Assembly: GCA_038147155.1 (NCBI GenBank)
Contig: JAYQTA010000007.1
Span: 68,950 to 132,949, forward strand
DNA: 64,000 nt
From: Australimonas brisbanensis
Lineage (GTDB): Bacteria > Chloroflexota > Dehalococcoidia > Lucifugimonadales > Australimonadaceae
Direction: 5' to 3'
The notes below the pieces were generated by a model. That model saw nothing but the letters and a program-made list of their open reading frames with translations, had not been told where the DNA came from and searched no databases. Position 1 is the first letter of the stretch; the number at the start of each line of letters is the position of its first letter. A program made the position numbers and the translations under genes. This document shows, in pieces, positions 43,132-50,381 of this stretch.

Positions 43132-43998
43132 CTAGGCCTGGGCCTCGCCGTCGGAGGCGTCCGCTTCCGTGGACGCCTCGGCCGCAGGCTCCGTCGCCGG
43201 CGCCGCAGCCTCCTCCTCCGCCTCGGCGGTGGAGTAGCCGCCGCGGGTGGCGAGCCACTCGTTGTGGCCGTCGATGGCGGCGTTGGCGATGTGGGAGGCG
43301 ACCAGGCGGATCGAGCGGATCGCATCGTCGTTGCCGGGGATCGGCCAGTCGATCAGGTCCGCGTCACAGTCGGTGTCCACCAGGGCGATGATGGGCACGC
43401 CCGCGCGCCGGGCCTCGGCCACGGCGATCTTCTCGCGCCCCACGTCCACCACGAACAGAGCGCCGGGGAGCGTGGTCATCTCCTTGATGCCGCCGATGTA
43501 GCGGTTCATCTTCTCGATCTGCGTCTCCATCTTGAGCGCTTCCTTCTTGATGAGCTGGTTCAGCTCACCGCGGGCCTGACGCTCCTCGAGGCGCACTAGG
43601 TAATCGATGCGGGACTCGATGGTGGAGAAGTTGGTGATGGTCCCGCCCAGCCAGCGCTGGTTGACGTGGTACTGGCCCGAGCGGATCGACTCCTCACGGA
43701 CCGCGTCCTGCGCCTGCTTCTTGGTGCCCACCATCAGCAGCTTCTTGCCGGAGGCGGTGAGGGTGCGCACGTACTGGCAAGCCTGCACCAGCAGGTCCAT
43801 GGTCTGCTGAAGGTCAACGATGTGGATGCCGTTGCGCTGGGCGAAGATGAATCGGCGCATCTTGGGGTTCCACCGGTGGGTCTGGTGACCGAAGTGGACA
43901 CCTGCCTCCAACAGCGCCTTCATCGTCAGGGGCTCAGGGGCGGGTGCGGTGGACGCGGGTGCGCCCGGGATCGAAGGGGACGTTGCTTCTTGAACCAT
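43132..43998 (-). CDS. rpsB: Small ribosomal subunit protein uS2
   Basis: 288 residues. Core blocks ALLEAGVHFGHQTHRWNPKM, KKLLMVGTKKQAQDAVREE, RWLGGTITNFSTI and PGALFVVDVGREKIAVAEA are present. N-terminal (about 24 residues, Pro/Ala-rich) and C-terminal (about 40 residues, Ala/Glu-rich) extensions are longer than usual. First gene of the string down to rseP. Confidence 0.96.
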   Translation of the reverse strand: MVQEATSPSIPGAPASTAPAPEPLTMKALLEAGVHFGHQTHRWNPKMRRFIFAQRNGIHIVDLQQTMDLLVQACQYVRTLTASGKKLLMVGTKKQAQDAVREESIRSGQYHVNQRWLGGTITNFSTIESRIDYLVRLEERQARGELNQLIKKEALKMETQIEKMNRYIGGIKEMTTLPGALFVVDVGREKIAVAEARRAGVPIIALVDTDCDADLIDWPIPGNDDAIRSIRLVASHIANAAIDGHNEWLATRGGYSTAEAEEEAAAPATEPAAEASTEADASDGEAQA

Positions 43999-44075
43999 GA
44001 CCTGCCTTTCCGTTGGTCTCAGAGATTTCCGCCGGGCTCAACAATCCCTGCGGCGTGCTGTAGACAAACAGTCCG

Positions 44076-44084
44076 ATGATAGCA
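44076..44084 (-). promoter_or_regulatory. Extended -10 promoter of the rpsB operon
   Basis: TGC-TATCAT on the minus strand, about 78 nt upstream of the rpsB ATG. No -35 seen. The 44000-44188 gap holds nothing else recognised. Confidence 0.5.
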
Positions 44085-44188
44085 CGGGCAGGGCCCGCAC
44101 GCGAGCGGGACCCCACCTTTCACGCCCTACAGCGCGCCCATCCGCGAGCGCAGCAGCCGGCTGACCCCCAGCGCGCACGCAGACCTCT

Positions 44189-44917
44189 TCAGGTTCCTCC
44201 CCGTGCGCCCACCAACGCCCGGATGTGGACCAGCACCGCGTCCAGGTCCGCAGGGGAGAGGCGGCCGGTGTTGGTGTTGCGGGGGCTGGGGTGGTAGCAG
44301 TCGGCCAGCACCGGCAACCCCTCGCCCAGCGCATGCACCGCCCCGTGGGTGAACGGGACGCCCCGCAGCGGCAGGCCGGAGCGCTCCCGCAGCGCGCGCA
44401 GGCACGCATCGTGCGCCAGCCGTCCCAGCGCCAGCACCACCCGCACGCGGGGGAGCAGGCCCAGTTCCTGCGCCAGGAACGGGCGGCACGCGTGCTGCTC
44501 GGCGGTGGTGGGGCGGTCGGCGGGCGGTGCGCAGCGCACCGCCGCCGAGTTGAATACGTCCAGCAGCCGGAACCCGTCGCCCCGGTGGGCGGAGACGGGC
44601 TCCGAGGCGAAGCCGGTGCGGTGGAGCGCCGCGGTGAGGAAGTCGGCGGAGGGGTCGCCGGTGAACAGGCGTCCCGTGCGGTTGGCCCCGTGAGAGGCGG
44701 GGGCCAGGCCCACCAGCAGCACCCGCGCGGCGGGGTCGCCATGGCCTGGCACCGGCGCGCCCCAGTAGTCCTCATGGGCGTGGCGCGGCTTGCGCGCCCC
44801 CAGCGCCACGTGCTCACGGTAGGCCACCAGGCGCGGGCACGCCCGGCAGGCCACGATGCGCCGGGCCAGTGCGCCCAGCCGGCCCGTGAGCGGGCCGTCG
44901 TAGCGGCGGCTGATCAT
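44189..44917 (-). CDS. Uracil-DNA glycosylase, family 5 (UDGb)
   Basis: 242 residues. Motif A is GLAPASHGANRTGR, motif B near the C-terminus is HPSPRNTNTGRL, both characteristic of family 5. Cysteines for a [4Fe-4S] cluster are spread as ACRACPRL at the N-terminus plus later Cys residues (VRCAPP, QHACRPF). It removes uracil and some other deaminated bases from DNA. ATG 44917 has GAGGAGGCCTC before it. Confidence 0.9.
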   Translation of the reverse strand: MISRRYDGPLTGRLGALARRIVACRACPRLVAYREHVALGARKPRHAHEDYWGAPVPGHGDPAARVLLVGLAPASHGANRTGRLFTGDPSADFLTAALHRTGFASEPVSAHRGDGFRLLDVFNSAAVRCAPPADRPTTAEQHACRPFLAQELGLLPRVRVVLALGRLAHDACLRALRERSGLPLRGVPFTHGAVHALGEGLPVLADCYHPSPRNTNTGRLSPADLDAVLVHIRALVGARGGT

Positions 44918-44928
44918 GAGGCCTCCTC

Positions 44929-44937
44929 TGCTAGCAT
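44929..44937 (+). promoter_or_regulatory. Extended -10 promoter of apt
   Basis: TGC-TAGCAT, 27 nt upstream of the apt GTG. Confidence 0.45.
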
Positions 44938-44964
44938 GCAGCCTATCCCAGCAGGAGCGCGCCC

Positions 44965-45483
44965 GTGAGCACAGACCTGGCCAGCCTGATCCGCACCATC
45001 CCCGACTTCCCCTCCCCCGGCATCCAGTTCCGGGACATCACCCCCCTGCTGGGCGATGCCGCCGCCTTCCGGGGGGCCATCGAGGCCCTCGCCGCTCCCT
45101 TCCGGGGCTCGGGCATCGACCAGGTGGCGGCCATCGAGGCGCGTGGGTACCTGCTGGGGGCCCCGTTGGCGGTGGCGCTGGGCGCGGGCTTCGTGCCCGT
45201 GCGCAAGGTGGGCAAGCTACCCTTCCGCACCTACCGGGCCGAGTACGCGCTGGAGTACGGAGAGGCGGCCATCGAGATGCACGAGGACGCACTTCTGGCC
45301 CATCACCGCGTACTGGTGGTGGACGACGTGCTGGCCACCGGCGGCACGCTCAACGCGGCGCTCCAGCTGGTCCAGCGGGCGGGCGCGTCGGTGGCCGGGC
45401 TCGCGGTGCTGATCGAACTGGACGCCCTGGGCGGGCGGGCGGCGCTGGCCGGGCGCGAGGTCCACGCCCTGCTCCACTACTAG
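44965..45483 (+). CDS. apt: Adenine phosphoribosyltransferase
   Basis: 172 residues from GTG 44965, with AGGAGCGCGCC before it. Typical IPDFPSPGIQFRDITPLL start, the flexible-loop block RTYRAEYALEYG, and the PRPP-binding VLVVDDVLATGGT. It salvages adenine to AMP. Divergent from the glycosylase gene. Confidence 0.95.
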   Translation: MSTDLASLIRTIPDFPSPGIQFRDITPLLGDAAAFRGAIEALAAPFRGSGIDQVAAIEARGYLLGAPLAVALGAGFVPVRKVGKLPFRTYRAEYALEYGEAAIEMHEDALLAHHRVLVVDDVLATGGTLNAALQLVQRAGASVAGLAVLIELDALGGRAALAGREVHALLHY

Positions 45484-45597
45484 CGCATCCTCACAGCCCC
45501 TTCATGCACGTCCGTGCATCGTTCATACAGCGTGGGCTCCTGCGCGCGTATGCTTGCCCCAGCGGCGGCGATGACGCCCCGCGAACGGGAGGACGAG

Positions 45598-46035
45598 ATG
45601 CGCAAGACGGTGTTGATGGCGATGGCGGGCCTGACGGCCCTGGCTTTGGCGGCATGCGGTGGTGGGGCGGAGCCGACGGCGACCCCGTCCGGGCACGCCA
45701 GCGTGGCGGTGGATCTGGGCGAGTGGCACGTGACGGCGGTTCCGGCGTCGGCCCCGGCGGGCGAGATCGATTTCGACGCCACCAACTCCGGCAACATCGA
45801 GCACGAGCTGGTGATCGTGAAGACGGATCTGGCGCACGATGCGCTGGTGGTGGTGGACGGCACGGTGGATGAGGCCGCCTCCGGCACGCTGATCGGCGAG
45901 ATCGAGCCCGACGAGCTGCCCGCGGGCGGCGAGGCATCGGCCACCTTCAACCTGGCCGCTGGCAACTACGCGCTGATCTGCAACCTGCCCGGCCACTACG
46001 GCGCGGGCATGCACACCGGCTTCACGGTCAACTAG
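45598..46035 (+). CDS. Cupredoxin-like copper-binding lipoprotein
   Basis: 145 residues from ATG 45598. The lipoprotein signal ends LALAACGGG with Cys20. The beta-sandwich carries a full type 1 copper set: His69 (NIEHELVIV), Cys128, His133 and Met138 (LICNLPGHYGAGMH), so it should bind copper and shuttle electrons at the outer face of the membrane. The upstream frame to 45514 lacks a good start. A small membrane protein gene follows at once. Confidence 0.85.
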   Translation: MRKTVLMAMAGLTALALAACGGGAEPTATPSGHASVAVDLGEWHVTAVPASAPAGEIDFDATNSGNIEHELVIVKTDLAHDALVVVDGTVDEAASGTLIGEIEPDELPAGGEASATFNLAAGNYALICNLPGHYGAGMHTGFTVN

Positions 46036-46052
46036 TCCGCAGGAGGCCGCTG

Positions 46053-46229
46053 ATGCTGGAGCGTTCGCAGATGGCGGTGGTGCTGTTCCTGCTGGGCCTG
46101 GGCCTGGTGCTCATCGGGGTTCTGGGTGTGGGGGCGGCCTCCGCCACCAACAACCTTGCCCTGGCCGTTGGGGCCGTGCTGGCTGTCATCGGCGCGGTCT
46201 GGTGGCAGATGCTCCGGCGCACGCGCTAG
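46053..46229 (+). CDS. Small two-helix membrane protein (58 aa)
   Basis: ATG 46053 to TAG 46227-46229, 58 codons, too short for many gene finders. AGGAGGCCGCTG before the start is a strong ribosome binding site. Two hydrophobic helices (VVLFLLGLGLVLIGVLGV and LALAVGAVLAVIGAVWW) are joined by SATNN, and the C-terminus is basic (LRRTR). It follows the copper lipoprotein by 17 nt and a strong hairpin ends the unit. Function unknown; an accessory of the lipoprotein is possible. Confidence 0.8.
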   Translation: MLERSQMAVVLFLLGLGLVLIGVLGVGAASATNNLALAVGAVLAVIGAVWWQMLRRTR

Positions 46230-46235
46230 CAGGAT

Positions 46236-46265
46236 AGAGGGCCACGGCTGCGCCGTGGCCCTCTT
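46236..46265 (+). terminator. Strong hairpin after the copper lipoprotein unit
   Basis: A 13-bp perfect stem (46236-46248 with 46252-46264) with loop TGC, then TT. Good stem, short T-tract. Confidence 0.6.
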
Positions 46266-46378
46266 GGCTCCGCTCGCTTCGCTCGCTCGTCTGAAGGGGG
46301 ACACCCCCTGGCCGCCCTGCGGGCGCCGAACCCCCGGCAGGGGAGAGGTGCCCTCTCCCACTGCACCCCTCTGGACGG
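46266..46378 (-). repeat. Dispersed modular intergenic repeat, copy 5 (inverted D)
   Basis: Contains GGGGGACACCCCC and GGGAGAGG-TGC-CCTCTCCC, followed by CACTGCACCCCTCTGGAC, which matches the C/D junction of copies 2 and 6 in reverse. It fills the gap between convergent genes. Confidence 0.65.
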
Positions 46379-46771
46379 TCATTCCCGCGCGGCGCTGATG
46401 GCCTTGCTCACGGCAGCGGCCACCGTGTCGGCGTAGCGCTTATCGCGCGATGCCAGCACGTACACCGGCCCCTTGGTGGTGGTGAGCAGGATGCCGAAGG
46501 CAGGGCGCTTGCGGGAGAGGTTGAAGGTGCCGGAGGCCATGCCCGCCATGCCGATGAGCATCACCGTCCAGTCGCGCCCCAGCGCGCCCCACGAGAGGAT
46601 GGCGAAGCCCACGAACAGTACCATCAGCCCTGGCCAGATAATGCCCCGGTGGCGCACCACCCGCACCGCCGAGACGTTGCGCGGGGCGTAGATGTGCTGG
46701 GGGAAGACCAGCGTGCGGTCCGTGATGCGGATGCCCGCAGCGTCGGTGTAGAAACTGCGCTCAGAAGCCAT
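46379..46771 (-). CDS. DUF6232-like small membrane protein
   Basis: 130 residues from ATG 46771. An N-terminal segment FYTDAAGIRITDRTLVFPQH is followed by NVSAVRVVRH, two transmembrane helices (about 50-85) and a C-terminal strand region with LTTTKGPVYVLASRDKRYAD. The pattern resembles DUF6232 proteins, which have no known function. Start lies 5 nt after the cimA stop, so it is probably co-transcribed. Confidence 0.7.
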   Translation of the reverse strand: MASERSFYTDAAGIRITDRTLVFPQHIYAPRNVSAVRVVRHRGIIWPGLMVLFVGFAILSWGALGRDWTVMLIGMAGMASGTFNLSRKRPAFGILLTTTKGPVYVLASRDKRYADTVAAAVSKAISAARE

Positions 46772-46776
46772 GTGCC

Positions 46777-48354
46777 TCACCTTCTCAGCAGGGCGAACTC
46801 CAGCGCATCGGCCAGTGCCTGCCAGGACGCCTCGATGATATTCCCTGAGGCACCCACCGTGCTCCAGCGCCGCTCCCCGTCCGTGGACTCCACCAGCACG
46901 CGCACCACTGCATCTGTGCCCGCCTCGGCGCTCTCCACCACCCGCACCTTGTAGTCGGTGAGCGCCACCTCAGCCAACTGCGGGTAGAAGGTGAGCAGCC
47001 CCTTGCGCAGCGCCGCGTCCAGGGCATTCACCGGCCCGTTGCCCTCGGCCACGGTGTGCTGCACCGTCCCGTCCACCGCCACCTTCACCATGGCCTCGCA
47101 CAGCGCGTCGTCGTCCGTGCGGCGCGCGGAGCGGCGGCGGCGCTTCTCCATCACCACCATGAAGTCCACCAGCTCGAAGGGGGCCTTGTAGCCGGGCAGC
47201 GCGCGCTCGGCCAGCAGGCGGAAGGAGCCCTCCGCTCCCTCGTACGCGAACCCGCGCGACTCGTGCTCCTTCACCTGCTTCAGCAGCGCGGCGATCGCCT
47301 CCTTGGGCAGCTCGGCGGAGAGACCCGCCTCGGCCAGCTTCACCGCGATGTTGGCGCGCCCCGCCAGTTCCGAGACCACGATGTGCTTGGCGTTGCCCAC
47401 CACCGCGGGGTCCACGTGCTGGTAGGCGTGCTCCACCTTGGCCACGGCTGAGGCATGCAGCCCGCCCTTGTGGGTGAAGGCCGACTCACCCACGTACGCT
47501 TGGTAGCGCGGGGTGGGCATGTTGGCCAGTTCAGCAACGAAGCGTGAGACCTCCGTCAGGCGCCCCAGTTGCTCCGGGGCCACCACCTGCTGGCCCAGCT
47601 TGAGCTGCAGGTTGGCGATGACGCTCAGCAGGTTGGCGTTGCCGCACCGCTCCCCGTAGCCGTTCACCGTGCCCTGCACCTGGGTGGCGCCCGCCTGCAC
47701 CGCCGCGATGGAGTTGGCCACCGCCACCTCGGCGTCGTTGTGGCAGTGGATGCCGATACCGCAGTCCACCGCCTGGCGCACCGCGCTCACCGTGGCGAAC
47801 ACGTCCACCGGCAGCGTGCCCCCGTTGGTATCGCACAGCACCACCGCCTCCGCCCCCGCTTCGGCGGCGGCGCGGATGCAGGCGATGGCGTACTCGGGGT
47901 CCGCGGCGTAGCCGTCGAAGAAGTGCTCGGCGTCGAAGAAGACCCGCCTGCCCTTGCCCACCATGTAGGCGATGGACTCGCGGATCATGGCCAGGTTCTC
48001 CTCCAGCGTGGTCTCCAGCACGTCGGTCACCTGGAAGGCCGAGGACTTGCCCACCAGCGTCACCGCAGGGGTGCCCGCCTCCAGCAACGCCGTCAGGTTG
48101 GCATCGTCCTCAGCGCGCGAGTTGGCCCGGCGCGTGGAGCCGAAGGCGACGATGGCCGCCTGGGTGAGGTTCAGGTCACGGGCGCGGCGGAAGAACTCCT
48201 CGTCCTTGGGGTTGGAGCCCGGCCAGCCGCCCTCGATCAGCCCCACGCCCAGGGCGTCCAGGCGCTGGGCGATGCGCAACTTGTCCTCCACGGACAGGCT
48301 GATGCCCTCCATCTGCGTCCCGTCCCTAAGGGTCGTGTCGTACAGCTGCACCAT
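46777..48354 (-). CDS. cimA: Citramalate synthase
   Basis: 525 residues from ATG 48354, with CAGGAGGGCGCG before it. LeuA-like TIM barrel: LYDTTLRDGTQMEG at the start, CDTNGGTLPVDVFA, GIHCHNDAEVAVAN and AFTHKGGLHASAV. The C-terminal regulatory domain (VDGTVQHTVAEGNGPVNALD) is present. It joins pyruvate and acetyl-CoA into (R)-citramalate, the threonine-independent entry to isoleucine. An isoleucine-type T-box precedes it, which supports this role over 2-isopropylmalate or homocitrate synthesis. Confidence 0.93.
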   Translation of the reverse strand: MVQLYDTTLRDGTQMEGISLSVEDKLRIAQRLDALGVGLIEGGWPGSNPKDEEFFRRARDLNLTQAAIVAFGSTRRANSRAEDDANLTALLEAGTPAVTLVGKSSAFQVTDVLETTLEENLAMIRESIAYMVGKGRRVFFDAEHFFDGYAADPEYAIACIRAAAEAGAEAVVLCDTNGGTLPVDVFATVSAVRQAVDCGIGIHCHNDAEVAVANSIAAVQAGATQVQGTVNGYGERCGNANLLSVIANLQLKLGQQVVAPEQLGRLTEVSRFVAELANMPTPRYQAYVGESAFTHKGGLHASAVAKVEHAYQHVDPAVVGNAKHIVVSELAGRANIAVKLAEAGLSAELPKEAIAALLKQVKEHESRGFAYEGAEGSFRLLAERALPGYKAPFELVDFMVVMEKRRRRSARRTDDDALCEAMVKVAVDGTVQHTVAEGNGPVNALDAALRKGLLTFYPQLAEVALTDYKVRVVESAEAGTDAVVRVLVESTDGERRWSTVGASGNIIEASWQALADALEFALLRR

Positions 48355-48382
48355 CGCGCCCTCCTGCGCCCGCCCCGCGGGC

Positions 48383-48414
48383 AAAAGAAAAACCCGCCCC
48401 ACGCAAGGGACGGG
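48383..48414 (-). terminator. T-box-controlled terminator of cimA
   Basis: Eight-base-pair stem with one G-T pair and a 6-nt loop, followed by a ten-base T-rich tract. Competes with the antiterminator of the T-box. Confidence 0.9.
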
Positions 48415-48716
48415 CTCACACCCGCGGTACCACCCTCGTTCCCCGGCCCGCCGAAAGCGGACGGAGCACTCTGTGGGCGCAATCACGCCCCCACCGGGGT
48501 AACGGGCGGTGCGCCCGGCCAGGTCTACTCCCCCACGCGCCCGGCCGGGAGGCTCCCGGCACCGGCGTCACCCCAGAGGGGTGAGGGGTTTCGGCTGGCG
48601 GCTCAGGAGGGATGTTCGGCGGGCCACCGCGCACCGGGCTTCCACCAATCCCTGAGGGAGGCCCCGGCTCGCTGGGCGCAGTGTTGCGCCCGCCTACTCG
48701 TCTCCGTCGCAGCCTT
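48383..48716 (-). promoter_or_regulatory. T-box riboswitch, isoleucine specifier (ATC)
   Basis: On the minus strand: Stem I with loop-E partners AGTA (48698-48695) and GAA (48617-48615), flanked by a perfect stem GGCGGGC/GCCCGCC (48694-48688 with 48624-48618). The specifier follows as GAAC-ATC (48613-48611), an isoleucine codon. The conserved antiterminator block GGGTGGTACCGCG is at 48435-48423. Its TGGT can pair with the ACCA end of tRNA-Ile. A terminator stem (CCCGTCCC 48414-48407 with GGGGCGGG 48400-48393) and TTTTTCTTTT (48392-48383) close the leader. Confidence 0.95.
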
Positions 48717-48722
48717 TGGGTC

Positions 48723-48731
48723 ATGATAGCA
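48723..48731 (-). promoter_or_regulatory. Extended -10 promoter of the cimA T-box leader
   Basis: TGC-TATCAT on the minus strand, about 7 nt before the inferred leader 5' end. The -35 region is occupied by the end of repeat copy 6. Confidence 0.55.
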
Positions 48732-49024
48732 CGCCCGCTCGCTACGCTCGCTCGTTCCAGGGGACTCCCCTGCGCGCCTGCGGCGCTACCCCGTCTCCGC
48801 TCGCTCGGCGCTCGCTCATGGCAGCAGGCGCGCGGCCAGCACGCATAGAACGGGGCACGCAGTGGGGCGCAGCCCCAAGAAGCGCCGACAAGCCAGGGTG
48901 TGTCCGGGCTAGAGGGGTGCAAAGGGGGAGTTTCACTCCCCCCGCCGGGGGTAGGCCCAGCGCGTCAGCGCGGGCCGAGGGGGTGTCCCCCTCCGTCCGA
49001 GCGAGCACGTAGCGAGCGGAGCCC
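48732..49024 (+). repeat. Dispersed modular intergenic repeat, copy 6 (A-C-D)
   Basis: Module A (CAGGGGACTCCCCTG), the linker GGCCAGCACGCATAGAAC, module C (GGGGCGCAGCCCC, GCGCCGACAAGCCAGGGTG), module D (GAGGGGGTGTCCCCCTC) and the outer end GCGGAGCCCCTAG. That terminal CTAG supplies the stop codon of the minus-strand hydrolase gene at 49025. No gene is visible. Confidence 0.8.
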
Positions 49025-50290
49025 CTAGCGCGCGGCCATGTCCAGCGCGAGGGCCGACCAGCCGAAGGAGCGCGCGCCCAGCCCCTGGCCGTTGAGGGGG
49101 TTGTAGAACTCCCGCAGCCCCGCCCCGGCCACCATGCTCAGGGTGCGGGAGGCGAGCTGGGTGGCCAGGTCATCGAACCCGTGGCGGAGCAGGCCACGCC
49201 AGAGCAGCCAGTTGGTGTTGACCCACGTGGGCCCGCGCCAGATCACCGCGCTCCCGCGCGGGTCGAAGGCCGGCTCGTCGGCGGCCACCGAGGGGACCGG
49301 GCAGGCCATCCAGAAGCCATCGCGATCGGTGAGGGAGCGCTGCACCAGCTCTCCGGCCACCTCATCCGGCAGCCCGCTCACGGTCAGCGGAGCCAGGCCC
49401 GCCACGGTGCGCGGCTCGGAGCGGCGTTCCTCGACCCCCAGCAGGGCGAAGAAGGAGCCGCGGCTGCGGTCGTACAACTTGTCCACCAGCGACCCCGTCA
49501 CCCTGGTGGCCAGGTCCGCGTAGGCGGCGGCAACGGCGCCGTTTCCCGCGCGCCGGTGCAGGCGGGCCATCGTCTCCAGCGAGTCGGCGTAGCACGCGTT
49601 CACCAGCGGGTCCTTCACCCGGAAGGCGCCCCGCCGGAGCATCTTGGCCGACTCGTACGAGTCGAGCCAGTTGCGCAGGTCCAGCCAACGATCGCGCAGC
49701 CCCAGCGCCCAGCGGCCCGGCTTGCCCCTCAGCCCCAGTGCGCCGTCGTAGGCGGGCGATTGGTCCATGCCTGACTCGTAGGGCGAGACGATGACCAGCA
49801 GCCCGTCCTCGTCCGGAGCGCGGTTGGTGGCGAGCCAGTTGTGATGGGCATCGAGCGTCCCCAGCAGGCTGGTGACGACGCTGGCATCGCGCGTGATCTC
49901 AGCCACCCGCTCCACCGCCTGGGCGAACACCGGAGGCTGCATCAGCCCCGAGTAGCGCAGCGTCTGCCCCGGCGGGGCCTGCAGGTAGGCCAGCGGCTGG
50001 GTGAAGCCCCACAACCGCACGCCCCAGTAGGTGACGTGCGGGATGAACCCGTCCTCACGCTGGGTGGAGGCCAGGGTGGTCAGCTCCGCCACGGCATGCT
50101 CCGGGTCGAGGTGCGCGGTGGCCACGGCGTGGAAGCACGAGTCCCACAGCCACTGCCACGGGTACTCGCCGGGGGAGGGGCACAGATAGCGGTACTCAAC
50201 GCCGGTGCGCCCGTCTCGCCCCGTCCGCAGGTTGGAGCGCAGCAGCCCATTGACCAGGGCGGTGACCGCGGTGACTTCCGTCTGTCGCAT
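49025..50290 (-). CDS. GH63-like glycoside hydrolase (glucosylglycerate hydrolase type)
   Basis: 421 residues from ATG 50290. The (alpha/alpha)6 barrel of clan GH-G is suggested by QWLWDSCFHAV with the WDS motif, DGFIPHVTYWG, SPYESGMDQSPAYDGALG and WRGPTWVNTNWLL, ending EFYNPLNGQGLG. These match hydrolases acting on glucosylglycerate or mannosylglycerate, compatible solutes; the exact sugar is inference. No signal peptide, so cytoplasmic. The stop codon lies in the end of a dispersed repeat. Confidence 0.8.
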   Translation of the reverse strand: MRQTEVTAVTALVNGLLRSNLRTGRDGRTGVEYRYLCPSPGEYPWQWLWDSCFHAVATAHLDPEHAVAELTTLASTQREDGFIPHVTYWGVRLWGFTQPLAYLQAPPGQTLRYSGLMQPPVFAQAVERVAEITRDASVVTSLLGTLDAHHNWLATNRAPDEDGLLVIVSPYESGMDQSPAYDGALGLRGKPGRWALGLRDRWLDLRNWLDSYESAKMLRRGAFRVKDPLVNACYADSLETMARLHRRAGNGAVAAAYADLATRVTGSLVDKLYDRSRGSFFALLGVEERRSEPRTVAGLAPLTVSGLPDEVAGELVQRSLTDRDGFWMACPVPSVAADEPAFDPRGSAVIWRGPTWVNTNWLLWRGLLRHGFDDLATQLASRTLSMVAGAGLREFYNPLNGQGLGARSFGWSALALDMAAR

Positions 50291-50381
50291 GGGGCCATTC
50301 TCGCAGCGCGACCGCACCCGGCCAACGGGGGCCGGGTGCGGGGAGTTGCGGTGTTCGGGGGTGCGGGAGGGTGCGGGTTGG

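Noticed and set aside
48597..48848. A short plus-strand frame across the T-box as a small gene
   Set aside because: It lies across the structured leader and repeat copy 6, with no ribosome binding site and no conserved motif.
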